Made by a program: the position numbers and the translations under genes. The notes beneath the pieces are model-generated. The model was not told the DNA's origin, did no database searches, and saw nothing but the letters and a program-made list of their open reading frames with translations. Of a DNA stretch of 64,000 nucleotides, positions 50,644 to 60,700 are shown piece by piece; positions within the stretch are counted from its first letter, which is position 1, and each line of letters opens with the position of its first letter. This DNA is from Melanopsichium pennsylvanicum (taxonomy: Eukaryota; Basidiomycota; Ustilaginomycetes; Ustilaginales): the NCBI GenBank assembly GCA_900208305.1, contig OAPG01000018.1:62001-126000 (forward strand). Direction: 5' to 3'.

Positions 50644-52473
50644 ATGAGGACTTCAATGCTCGTCCGCCCCACCTCTTCCCTCCTCGCACGCACGCAAACC
50701 ACCGCCGCCGCCTCCGCATCTCGTCGTGCCGCCCCTGCACTTGCCTCTGGCATCATGTCTAACAAGAACCGCACCACTGTCGCAAACAGCAGACTCAACG
50801 CGATTTCCTGCCAGATGTCCACGTCGCATCCCGCCGCTATGAGCGCCTCTGCCCTCACTCGTGCTAGCGGTGCCTCCAGCATGAACGATGAAAAGCTCGT
50901 CAAGCTTCTCTCTGAAGGCGGTCTCCGAACCATTCTTCTCCACCGCGAGAAAGCCCTTAACGCCCTCAATCAGGAGATGGTCGACCTGATCAACGCCGCG
51001 CTTGATGAGTGCGTCCGATCCTCCACATGTAACGTCATCCTTCTGCGTGGTGTCGGCCGTGCCCTTTGCTCGGGCGGTGATGTGCTCGCTGTCGTAAAGG
51101 CAGCTGACTCTTCTGATCCCAAGGTCCGTGACACGGCGCTTGATTTCTTCAGGACCGAGTTCCAGCTTGACTACAAGATTGCACGTCTCGGCGAGGCCGC
51201 AAATGCCCACAGTGCGGGCAAGGGTGCCGAAGATGCAAGGACCTTGACCAAGAGCAAGGGTGGAGAACTCAAGAATCCTAAGACCTTCGTCTCTGTCATG
51301 GATGGGATCACGATGGGCGGTGGCGTCGGTCTCTCTGTCCACGCTCCATTCAGGATTGCCACTGAGCGCACCATGTTCGCCATGCCTGAGACTGGTATTG
51401 GCTACTTCCCAGATGTCGGTGTCACCCGCGTGCTCGCAAGACTGGACGGCAGAATTGGACAGTACCTCGGTATGACAGGCGCTCGCATCACTGGTGAAGA
51501 GGCATATCTCATCGGCCTTGCTACACACTACGTTCCCTCTTCCAGTATCGACGCCATTGCCCATAGGTTGGGCACTTTGCCCGCTGAATCCGCGCTGAAC
51601 CCAAGCCTCGTCAGCTCAGCTTTGCAAGAATTCTCCGGTGAACCCCTTGCCGCCAAGGACACCCTCGCCAAGAGTGCGTTCTTCGGCGACCGCCGAATCG
51701 CCCTCGACTACATCTTTGGTCAGCTGTCTTGCGAGTCCATCTTCTCCTGTCTCGAAGAGATTTCCTCGGGCAATAAGAACTCCCAGGCGGCGGCGGAACT
51801 CGCGCAGCTTGGCCTGAGCTCGATCACGCCTGAAGTCTCTGCATGGGCTGCTCAGACGCTCAAGGACATCAAGACAAAGTCTCCTCGTTCGCTCAAGATC
51901 ACTCACCAGGCTATTTTGGAGGCCAGAAGGTTCGACGTCGAAGAAGCCTTCCGATTTGACATGCGCCTAGCAACCGCCTTCTGTGACCTTTCCATCGGCC
52001 GCGATTTTTACAACGGCGTGACACACGTGCTCGAACGTGATCCTGCAACTGGTAAGCGTCGATCAGGTATTGCTGATTGGGAACCTGCCTCGCTCGACAA
52101 GGTGAGCGACACCCAAATTCGAGCTCAATTCTTCAGCGATCTCGAAACCGCCAAGAAGGCCGGCCTGCAGCTTTCTGTTCCTGAGCTCCCTGAGGTTTCC
52201 GAACCACCGACCAGCGCGGAGGCGAGACAAGCAAGGGATAGCTTGCTGCGAGGTAAGGGTCCGTTGAAGTGGGAGCAGAGCCACAATGTCTTCGCACTCC
52301 CTTCCGAGGCCGAGTGCGCAGCCTTGTTAGAGGGCAGCCATCCCGCGGCAGCAGCTGTGAAGCCAGACGCTAATGAGCTGGTCGACACGCTCAAGAGACA
52401 CAAGGGAAGTCTTCCAGGGTTGCAGTTCAAGGTTTTGGATTGGATCAAGCGACAGGAAAGGCGTCAAGCCTGA
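50644..52473 (+). CDS. 3-hydroxyisobutyryl-CoA hydrolase, mitochondrial
   Basis: Enoyl-CoA hydratase/isomerase family hydrolase of valine catabolism (HIBCH; yeast Ehd3, which is also a mitochondrial ribosome component). Single exon, 609 residues. The N terminus (MRTSMLVRPTSSLLART and following Ala/Arg/Ser-rich stretch) is a probable mitochondrial presequence, and the remaining leader to residue about 78 is low-complexity. The crotonase domain follows: REKALNALNQEMVD, RGVGRALCSGGDV (oxyanion hole), DGITMGGGVGLSVH and PETGIGYFPDVG (catalytic Glu/Asp region), with HYVPSSSI. The C-terminal block SLKITHQAILEARRFDVEEA is diagnostic of HIBCH. An insert of about 20 residues with KGAEDARTLTKSKG sits before FVSVMDG. 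Longer than yeast Ehd3 (500), mainly at both ends. Confidence 0.94.
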   Translation: MRTSMLVRPTSSLLARTQTTAAASASRRAAPALASGIMSNKNRTTVANSRLNAISCQMSTSHPAAMSASALTRASGASSMNDEKLVKLLSEGGLRTILLHREKALNALNQEMVDLINAALDECVRSSTCNVILLRGVGRALCSGGDVLAVVKAADSSDPKVRDTALDFFRTEFQLDYKIARLGEAANAHSAGKGAEDARTLTKSKGGELKNPKTFVSVMDGITMGGGVGLSVHAPFRIATERTMFAMPETGIGYFPDVGVTRVLARLDGRIGQYLGMTGARITGEEAYLIGLATHYVPSSSIDAIAHRLGTLPAESALNPSLVSSALQEFSGEPLAAKDTLAKSAFFGDRRIALDYIFGQLSCESIFSCLEEISSGNKNSQAAAELAQLGLSSITPEVSAWAAQTLKDIKTKSPRSLKITHQAILEARRFDVEEAFRFDMRLATAFCDLSIGRDFYNGVTHVLERDPATGKRRSGIADWEPASLDKVSDTQIRAQFFSDLETAKKAGLQLSVPELPEVSEPPTSAEARQARDSLLRGKGPLKWEQSHNVFALPSEAECAALLEGSHPAAAAVKPDANELVDTLKRHKGSLPGLQFKVLDWIKRQERRQA

Positions 52474-52885
52474 AGCTGTCGAAAACATCACAAATAGGAG
52501 CACGGGTCGAGACCATGACATGAGGGTGGGTCGGGCGTCTAGTACGCGAAGAACAAACTTAAGAACTGGCTCGATGTGAGCTGAGGATAGTTGAAGATAC
52601 ATGAAAGAGCTGCCCTAAGATTTTCGCCAGACAGTTGCTTAGCAGATACCTCGGACAGTCCAATTATTTCACGCCTATTGTGAGCCTCCAACTCGTACCT
52701 GTTGTGAGATCCCAAAAATTCGACTCGCTGCTGATGCATCGTTCGGTAAGATCCGACAGCCGAAGTCATGGTGCCTCTTTGTACCTAATACCTTAAACTT
52801 AACTGTAAGAGCCACTGTACTCTGTCTTGAAACAATTTTTATTCAGTATATATACGTTGATATACTCACGCCGATCACAAGATTG
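52474..52885. other. Intergenic region, hydrolase terminator to tRNA
   Basis: 3' flank of the hydrolase gene. Nothing coding seen. Confidence 0.6.
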
Positions 52886-52988
52886 ACGCCTGTCGTATAA
52901 TGGTTATTATTTCTGCCTTCCAATTGGATACCTTGATAACAGGCTATCTGGTTAGCAGAAGACAGGGGTTCGATTCCCCTCGGGCGTA
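52886..52988 (+). tRNA. tRNA-Gly(TCC) with intron, second copy
   Basis: Acceptor ACGCCTG/CGGGCGT, anticodon stem TCTGC/GCAGA, loop CT-TCC-A, T arm AGGGG/CCCCT with loop TTCGATT, discriminator A. The intron after A37 is about 31 bases. The D-arm and T-arm are identical to the copy at 42620-42722. Terminator TTCTTTTTCC follows. Confidence 0.9.
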
Positions 52989-53078
52989 ATTCTTTTTCCT
53001 TTTGGGGTTGCCTATACCCTTTTACGATTCCCCTCGGGCGTAGTTCTTTTTCCTTTTTGGGTTGCCTATACCCTTTTA
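52971..53078. repeat. 54-bp tandem duplication spanning the tRNA 3' end
   Basis: Two near-identical 54-bp units (52971-53024 and 53025-53078) each begin with the T-arm 3' half and acceptor 3' half of tRNA-Gly(TCC) (CGATTCCCCTCGGGCGTA) and the T-rich terminator. The second is therefore a truncated tRNA tail. Differences: A/G after the acceptor and small changes in a T/G run. Confidence 0.9.
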
Positions 53079-55165
53079 CCTTCCCTATGTATGGTGACAG
53101 GCAATACCATAACATACTCATTCTCATTAGTCACAGTATCATCACAATTGTTCAGCAGACATCTGTCATTGAGCATGTGTTCCGTTGCATTTGTTTCACA
53201 ATTCATGCCTGCAAGCCAAGACTAAGAGGTTGTTGCAATTTTGGAACATCTTGTTACAACCCTGCCTTGGCACACCCAATGAAGGGCTTGGTGCAATTGC
53301 ACCTGGCACCTTCACATCTCCTGTACCACCTGTGCCACCCATGCCACCTGTGCAGCCTGAAGGAATCCTGCGGCACCCATGTGACCTGTGCGGTCAGTAC
53401 CACAGCCCCCTACCTTCCCACTGCCTTCCCCCAACCTCCAGTGCTGTTAGTGCCCCACCAACTGTAGTCCAAAGAGTGGGCGCTTGGCCCCCCTCCCAAT
53501 GGAGCAACCATTGCGGTCGAGCCATGACTGATCCGGATCATGCCCCGCCAACCGTAGTCCAAAGGGTGAGCGCTTGGCCCCCCCTCTGTTAGTGCCTACC
53601 AACCGGAGTCCAAAGAGGGGGCGCTCGGCCCTCCTCCCAATTGAGCAATTGTTGTGATTGGGCCCCAACTGACCCTCTCCGGACCCCTCGCAGCGGAGCG
53701 GTTGGCCTAACACAATCCTCCTACCGCCCAACCGCGGCTGGCCCCTCCGTACGCAGAATACGACCGTTGGCAATCTAACATTGTAACGCCGCGGTGGGAG
53801 GTGGCCGATAGCTCTTGTACCTTACCACCCCGCCCCCGCCTGACATGAGGTTGCCTCCGGACCTCGTCGCATGTATTACTTAGTTAGCTCTATAGCAACG
53901 CAGTAGTGTGCACTGACCCCCAACCGCCTGTGTTGCCTACGCCTACAACCTCTCCGTACCCGTAGACCCTACTCTGGCTGTAGCCGCCCCACAGTACCTA
54001 GACCCTATGGCCTTAACAATTGCGGTACTAGGTGCTGTAGCTTTCATCCTTCTGGCTTGCTACAAGAAAACCATCAACAATCATGCTCCTCAAGATGCAT
54101 ACTTTTTTTCAGGGGTCTTGCTTATCTTTGTTGACACTCTTCTTGCTGTTGCTCTTGCTATTCTTCTGCATCCTGGCTGTTAACCCCAGCAGTCAGGCTG
54201 GCAGCAGCAAATCTCACATCACAACTTTGATCAGCTTGGAGAACCTTGATTGCAACCCTGCCTATCACCCAAACTCTCTTGTCTGCAGAGAAGAAGTTCC
54301 CCAATTGACTATCATTGTTGACTATGTCACTTTGTCATCTTTTGACCCCACTGGGACCAAGACCAGCACTAATCACACTCCGGTTGAAAGACTTTGGGCG
54401 GAGCTTTTCACATTTGCCTGGTCTGCAACCAGAGTTGTTGTTGGTAGTATGTGGGGGCTGCCCTCAATCTTGCTGCCCTGGCTTGCAATGCTGGCAGCTT
54501 TGGCAATTGGCTCCTGTCTTGGACAAAGTATCCATGCATTACAATGGGGTTTGTAGGACCCTTTGCAAATGTATGGACTGGCTAAGGAGACATTGCAAGT
54601 GCCTGGTCAAGCTTCCAAAATGGATGGTTGGTTCAAATCTTGGACTGGGAGCTGTCCCAGTGGATGGTCTCCAGCAAAGCTGCAACTTGTTCAACTGCCA
54701 ATTGGCATGCTGATGGGGAAGCCCACCTGGATCAATTGGCAATTGACAACTGGATGCAAGGCAAAGGAATTTCCCTACACAATTGTGATGACAGATTTGC
54801 ACTCCTGTCATGGAACCATCTTTGAGGGGCCACCAAGCAAAAGCCTTTCAACTTGGCCACATTGTTCAACAATACTTTACACATGTGGGACACCAACTTC
54901 TACTTTGCACCAATGAACAAGAGCTTCTCACTTGATGCAGTACACCAACCCATGCATGTGGCTTACAGCCCCAGCGCGCAAGCATCTGTCTGAAGAGATC
55001 TTGTCAAACAACAGGGCAACTGAGGATCTTTGGGCGCTGAGTGGGTGGGCCTCAATGACAATGGCGGCTACTGGACCTGTTGGACGCAGAATTTGGATAC
55101 AGAGCCCTGGACAACCTACAAGACCAAAGCATGGCCAAATGATGGTCAATTTGATGCAGTTGGCT
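53079..55165. other. CpG-depleted decayed repeat DNA (5' side of retrotransposon)
   Basis: Base composition changes sharply: CpG is rare and TpG/CpA common. For example 54083-54559 has only about two CpG in 477 bp. An open frame there (157 codons) has a hydrophobic stretch and the string THTPVERLW-like (NHTPVERLW) seen in some basidiomycete transposon proteins, but later frames shift, so I treat it as a degraded element. A partial CACCTGTGCCACC array lies at 53320-53390. A 3-copy imperfect repeat is at 53456-53665. The sequence at 55030-55170 continues past the retrotransposon at 63173, i.e. the element interrupted it. Confidence 0.6.
53456..53665. repeat. Three imperfect repeat copies with AACYGTAGTCCAAAG core
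   Basis: Copies begin near 53459, 53550 and 53599. Shared words are CAACYG-AGTCCAAAG and GGCGCTTGGCCC/GGCGCTCGGCCC. Units are 50-90 bp and diverged. Confidence 0.75.
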
Positions 55166-55170
55166 CAGAC
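55166..55170 (+). repeat. Target-site duplication, left (CAGAC)
   Basis: CAGAC directly precedes the TG end of the 5' LTR and is repeated after the CA end of the 3' LTR (63168-63172). Confidence 0.95.
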
Positions 55171-55338
55171 TGTTACCGGAGGTGGATTTCAAACCCGGTG
55201 AAACACTGTGTTCTATCGGGTTTCAGGTTGACATCCGCTAGAACACGTGGTTTCATCCGATATCAGTGCAACGCCCTCTGACAGCCTCCGTCTGGTACAG
55301 GAGGCCTGATGGAAGGGTGCAACATGATGTAGGACCGT

Positions 55339-55612
55339 CCGCTGTGTGTGTCATGGTTGCTGACAGCCAGCACTGGTTAGCACGGGGCCCAAGCTCAAGG
55401 GCGACATGGTTGCTGGCAGTTGGTATTGTTTAACACGGGGCCCAAGCTCGTGGTTGTCATAGTTGAGGGCAGTCAGCATTGTTTAACACAGGGCCCAAGC
55501 TCGTGGTTGTCATAGTTGATGACAGTCGGCATTGATTAGCACGGGGCCCAAGCTCGTGGTTGTCATAGTTGATGACAGTCGGCATTGATTAGCACGGGGC
55601 CCAAGCTCGCGG
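55339..55612. repeat. 53-bp tandem repeats in U3
   Basis: AAGCTC within GGGCCCAAGCTC recurs at 55391, 55444, 55497, 55550 and 55603, i.e. exactly 53 bp apart. The last two units are almost identical and earlier ones diverge. The same array occurs in the 3' LTR (about 62242-62515). Upstream of TATA, so a plausible enhancer array. Confidence 0.92.
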
Positions 55613-55695
55613 ACACGTCGAAACTCTGGTGGCCATTGATACTCTGGTGTACCAGGGTCATAGCGGACAAAGGGGAGCCCCTGGAGGGCCATAGG

Positions 55696-55702
55696 TATAT
55701 AA
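55696..55702 (+). promoter_or_regulatory. TATA box of the LTR promoter
   Basis: TATATAA, with transcription start expected about 30-45 bp downstream, which includes the self-primer candidate at 55739. Confidence 0.75.
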
Positions 55703-55738
55703 GAACACAGTCTTTACAGCCGTGGAGGAGCAGGACTC

Positions 55739-55748
55739 ATCCACTCTA
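55739..55748 (+). promoter_or_regulatory. Candidate self-primer at RNA 5' end
   Basis: ATCCACTCTA is the exact reverse complement of TAGAGTGGAT at 56266-56275, just downstream of the LTR. It lies 37 bp after the TATA box, where the RNA 5' end is expected. Confidence 0.65.
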
Positions 55749-56265
55749 CTTTATATTAACCCAGTCTTTACTTTACAAGTCGTTATCAGTTACTCAGTAT
55801 ATAGTTCTCGTCAGCAGCTGCAATCATACGGTATTGCAGCTATCCAGTGTCTGTGTTCTCCTCAGTATAAGGAGACAAGCTTCACCGACGATTGTCAGCA
55901 CCATCACTGACACTACAGCACCTCAACTGTAGGCGGAACCTCAACCGCGGTCACGGAACCTCCACCGTAGCCAATTCATTATCACGACAGCTTCAAGACC
56001 ATCCGAAGCAGTCCCTGACGGTGACCAACACTTGCATCAAGAGCACTCGTGCATCGTGAAGGTCTTACAACACACAGACGAGCCGCATTACCTCTGAACG
56101 GAGTGTTCACAGTGGTCAGTCAGCTCAAGAGTTGCGCAGCAGGTCTCATAGCGAAACACAATAGAACCAGCCTGCTTATCAGGTCTCAATCTCAAACACG
56201 CTAAAACAGACGGTTTCAGCGGATCTCGGCGCGAAGCTTGAGTTTGGCACAACGCCCCCTGACAT

Positions 56266-56275
56266 TAGAGTGGAT
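56266..56275 (+). promoter_or_regulatory. Candidate primer-binding site (self-priming type)
   Basis: TAGAGTGGAT starts 2 nt after the LTR end. It does not begin with the usual TGG complementary to tRNA CCA at the expected place, but pairs perfectly with LTR bases 55739-55748. This layout is as in Tf1/sushi-group elements. Confidence 0.65.
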
Positions 56276-56300
56276 CGTTCAAGTAGTGCCCCTCGCCAAT

Positions 56301-57779
56301 ATGACAGACAAATCCCAACCCCGGACTCCGGAGCAGACGGGACGACCCCTGTTCCAGACGCTCTATGACACCACGGGTCAATTACTGACAAAGATGAAAG
56401 ACTTCAAGAATCACATCGAGGAAGTTGAAGCCCGACAGAAGAGGACGGACCAGAGCATCGACAGACTCCAGTCGTTGGTGGAACGTGTGCTCGTCCGCCT
56501 GGAGGTATCATACCGCCCAGAGCCGGAGACACCGACGCCTACGGCCCGAAACCGGCCAGACGACGACAAGGGCAACAGAGCTCGCTTGTACGAGCTCTAC
56601 TCTACCCCAACCGGGGCTAGACAACAGGTCGCGCCCACGGAACTCCCCCCGGCCTTAGGATTGGCCACCGAAGCAGTGGTAAGTAGGCTGCCTGGAGAGT
56701 CAGCCCCGCAGTCGAAAGACGACGAGGAGGCCAAGTGGCCAACGGAACTCAAGACCCCGTTCCCGAAGATGGACCTCAAGGATATGGACATGTTCTTCAT
56801 CGAGGCTGAGTGGTGGTTCAGAATGAAGGGTATCCGGGACCATGGTAAGATGGTCGCTTACACCAGTCAGTTCCTCGAGGGCAGTGCTCGAGAATGGTGG
56901 AAGTCTAAGCTAAGGGCCGACCGCCAACAGCAAGGCATCCTCTTCAACGACTGGAATATGTTCACACAGAGACTCAAGGAACAATATGGACAGCAAGACC
57001 TGAGGCTTGAGGCCATCACGGAGCTTCAGAAGCTGCGTATGCAGGACGACCGTCCCGGCACGGCCACCAGGTACCTTGAACGGTTTAGGGACCTTGAAGG
57101 CCGAGCCAACATTGGCGACCAGGAGCTCGCAAAGTACTACTTCCGCTCAGGACTCTCTCGCAGCCTGCAGGAGAAGTTCGAGCAAAGCCCACCCCCATCG
57201 CTTTGGGAGTGGTACGCCGAGGTTGAAGCCATCGACCGGCAGCGGGTGGTAAACCAGCAAGCCCAACGATGGCACTCGATTCCACCAACGGAGTCGTCCA
57301 GGCCGGCGTACATGCCATCTGGCCCACCGATGGCCGTTAACAGACCCGTTGGAGGACTCCAGGCCACGCCCAAGCCAGCCCAGCAAGCTCCAAGGGCCAG
57401 CTATACCCCTCAGGGTATCCCAATTGCCAATCGGGCGCCGCCTCCCCACCTGGCTCCACGCACCCCTGCTCGAGCTGGACCCACAACCGTGGGGAGTGAC
57501 ACTTGCTACATCTGCAAGAAGCCAGGCCACTGGTCCAACAACTGTCCTCAAAAGACAACTCATGCGGTCGTCAGGCCATCAGGACCCCGTGTGGGAGCGA
57601 ACGTTGTCATCGCAGATGAGGAAGGCAGGGAGGATATACAGCAGGAACCTGAGGAGGCCAATTACAAGGGCGAGCCCCAGCTGGACCTAGAAGCCGCAGT
57701 CTATGACGACGAAGGCACGAGTAACCCCGAAGGAGATCCTGACGACAGGCAGGGAAACGAGAGTGGGGCAGCACACTGA
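56301..57779 (+). CDS. gag: Gag polyprotein of the chromovirus
   Basis: Structural capsid/nucleocapsid protein, 492 residues. ATG 56301 is 36 bases after the LTR end, giving a very short leader. The capsid-like region spans about residues 150-310 (FFIEAEWWFRMKGI, FLEGSAREWWKSKL, RYLERFRDLEGRA). A proline-rich segment follows at about 330-395. A single CCHC zinc knuckle occurs at about 402-415 (CYICKKPGHWSNNC). The C-terminal tail is acidic. Translation stops at TGA 57777-57779, sharing its last base with the pol ATG. Intact. Confidence 0.95.
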   Translation: MTDKSQPRTPEQTGRPLFQTLYDTTGQLLTKMKDFKNHIEEVEARQKRTDQSIDRLQSLVERVLVRLEVSYRPEPETPTPTARNRPDDDKGNRARLYELYSTPTGARQQVAPTELPPALGLATEAVVSRLPGESAPQSKDDEEAKWPTELKTPFPKMDLKDMDMFFIEAEWWFRMKGIRDHGKMVAYTSQFLEGSAREWWKSKLRADRQQQGILFNDWNMFTQRLKEQYGQQDLRLEAITELQKLRMQDDRPGTATRYLERFRDLEGRANIGDQELAKYYFRSGLSRSLQEKFEQSPPPSLWEWYAEVEAIDRQRVVNQQAQRWHSIPPTESSRPAYMPSGPPMAVNRPVGGLQATPKPAQQAPRASYTPQGIPIANRAPPPHLAPRTPARAGPTTVGSDTCYICKKPGHWSNNCPQKTTHAVVRPSGPRVGANVVIADEEGREDIQQEPEEANYKGEPQLDLEAAVYDDEGTSNPEGDPDDRQGNESGAAH

Positions 57780-60700
57780 TGGCGTGTCTTGCCCTACGAC
57801 CACCTATGCCATCGCAATGCATTGCTCAAGACTGCCAATTCTGTTTCACAGCCACATCGGGTTCCTCGGTACTCGAACTCAAGGGCACCGTTGAGGGCCA
57901 TGGAGCTCGCATACTCGCAGATACCGGTGCTGGCTTGTCTATACTTTCACAAGCATTTGTTTCGGACCACAAGATAACCACAAAACCTACAAAAACAAGA
58001 TCGATTCACGGCGTAACGGGTCACAAGATGTACATAGACCATACCGCCGTTGTACAGGTAAGTATCGACCACTATTCACTGGGACAGGTGGAAGTAGCGG
58101 TCGCCGAGGCGGCGGATTATGACCTTATCATAGGCTATGATCAGCTGCGTAAGCTCCGACCCTCAATCAATTGGGAGGAAGGTCGAGTGGAGTTTGGGAT
58201 GACAACGAACGCCGAACCCTGCGAATTTACTCCACAAACCGGGGCCCCACACAAAACCCGATTAAACAACGCGTTTTATCGGATTTCAAACGAGACCCGA
58301 CAGGACGGGTCAGTTCAGCGGATTTCAACCAAAACCCGCCAGAACAGGGTGCCGGTCCTGGACTTCAAACTCCACGGTCACGAGTTTGTATCGGCCAAGC
58401 AGCTTCTAAGGGCTGCCGTTGAAGATGGACCCATTGGGTTCATGCTTCTCGACGTTCCGGCAATGTCGTTGCCAGCCTTTGGGTTTGTCCCTACCGGGGC
58501 AGACAAAGGGGTTGACATGGAAGTTGAGAAGGACAAGCCCCCGGAGCAGGTACCGGAGCCTTACCAGGACCTTGCCGAGGTCTTTAACGAGGTCGAAGCA
58601 GACAAGCTACCCCACCGGACCAAACACAACCTCAAGATAGAGCTCAAATCGGGAGCAAAACCTCCTCAAGGCCCGCTCTATCTGAAGGGTCCTAAGGAGA
58701 TGGAGGAACTGCGCAAGTACCTTGACGAGAACCTCGCAAAGGGATTCATTCGACCGTCGAAGAGCCCTGCACGCTCGCCAGTCCTGTTTGTGCCCAAGAA
58801 GGACGGGAGCCTACGTCTCTGCGTCGATTACCGTGGTCTCAATGAGATCACAATTAAGAATAGAGCGCCGCTGCCCCTCATTGAGGAGCAACTATTCTTA
58901 CTCCGTAATGCAAAGGTATATACTAAGCTGGACCTTAAGGCTGCATATAACCTGGTTCGCATCGCAGACGGCGATGAATGGAAAACAGCTTTTGGTACTC
59001 AGCTCGGATTGTACGAGTACTTGGTGATGCCGTTCGGGTTGGCCAACGCACCATCGCATTTCCAGTCTCTGATCAACAGTATCTATAGAGACATCATTGG
59101 CGTGTTTGTTGTCGTATATCTGGATGACTTCCTCATCTTCAGCAACAATGAGGAGGAGCACATCGATCACGTCCGGGAGGTCTTGGAGAGGCTTCGAGCC
59201 AACCGGCTCTTTGCCAAGCTCTCAAAATGCACTTTCCATACAGATCAGGTCGAGTTCCTGGGGTACATCATTAAGCCCGGAGGGATTGAAATGGACCCCG
59301 AGAAGGTACGAACCATTCAGGAGTGGCCGATGCCAGCCTCTATACACGATATCCAGCAATTCCTAGGGTTTGCCAACTTCTATAGGAGGTTCATTGCTCA
59401 TTTTGCACGAATTGCAAGGCCTCTCACCTCGTTGGTCAAGCCGACGGAGAGGTTCAAGAAGTTTGAGCTGCCAGAGGATGCCCAACACGCTTTCCACAAG
59501 CTCATTGAGGCCTTCACAACGGCCGGAGTACTCAAGCATTTCGATTACCATCTGCCGACTCGCCTAGAGACTGACGCTAGCGATTTTGCCATAGCAGGAG
59601 TCTTGAAGCAGGAGCACAAGAAACGTTGGCACCCTGTGGCCTATTACTCAAGAAAGATGCAACCAGCCGAAAGGAACTATGAGATCCATGATAAGGAACT
59701 CCTCGCCGTCGTGGCGTGCCTGCAGCAATGGCGACATATGCTGGCAGGATTGCCAAGTCAGCTGGTCATCTACACGGATCATGAAGCCCTCAAATACTTC
59801 AAGTCACAGAGGCGTATAAACGGGCGACAAGCTCGCTGGGCGGTAGTGCTCGCCGACTACGACTTCGTGCTCCATTACAGGCCTGGCAACAAAGGTGGAG
59901 AGCCTGATGCACTCACTCGGCGATCGGACATGCAACCGGCAGGAATGGAGAAAGAGCACAACATGCGGCAGCTGCTGCCGGCAAGCGTGTTTGAATCGCC
60001 GGAAGGAAATCCAAATCAGCATGAAAGCGTGGTAGCTTACCCGATTTTGACGCGAAATCGGATAAAACATGGTACAACCACCGGATCTCAACTTGAGACC
60101 CGGTTAAGGACGACGATACCAACCATGGAGGAGATAGCCACGGGAGGCTTGATGAGTCTCATCCGGACATTCCAACCACTGGACAAGCAGCTTAAGGAAA
60201 TACACCAACACACCCCGTTTGAAATTAAGGATGGGTTATGGTATAAGAATGGGCGCATCGTGGTACCAAGAGTCACCCTCGGCGGCCGTAAGGGCAAAGC
60301 AAGGCCACAGGTAGCCAAACAATCGCTATCTGTGGAACATTTAAGGTACATGGTAATGACACAGTGCCACGATGGGATCAATGCGGGCCACGTTGGGCGA
60401 GACGCTACCTTAGACCTTGCCCGCAGACACTACTGGTGGCCAGGCATGGCCGCTTGGGTGGCAGACTATGTGGCAAGCTGCCCTGTGTGTGCGAGATACA
60501 AGACGCCGCGCCACAAACCATATGGCTTGTTGCAGCCGCTATCGACACCAGAGAGACCTTGGGGGTCGATATCCCTCGATTTCATCGAAGGCTTGCCGAG
60601 CTCAAGTGGTTTTGATTCCATACTGGTTGTGGTTGACCGGCTTTCAAAACTTGCAGTCGTAATGCCAACGCATAAGACAGCAACGTCGAAGGACACGGTC

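Larger units (their letters stand above)
55171..56264 (+). repeat. 5' LTR
   Basis: 1,094 bp, TG...CA. The first about 100 bp carry imperfect palindromes (55183-55225, 55230-55267). A 53-bp tandem repeat forms U3 (about 55339-55612). TATATAA box at 55696-55702. A 10-base segment at 55739-55748 is complementary to the bases next to the LTR end. Confidence 0.97.

Noticed and set aside
50653..51564. 303-codon open frame opposite the hydrolase gene
   Set aside because: Antisense shadow of a conserved crotonase domain.
54083..54556. 157-codon open frame with hydrophobic leader and an ERLW string
   Set aside because: The surrounding frames are broken and CpG-depleted. The ERLW resemblance to transposon proteins is too weak for a gene call.
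55339..55612. Regularly spaced repeats that look CRISPR-like
   Set aside because: They are contiguous 53-bp tandem units within an LTR, with no spacers, in a fungal genome.
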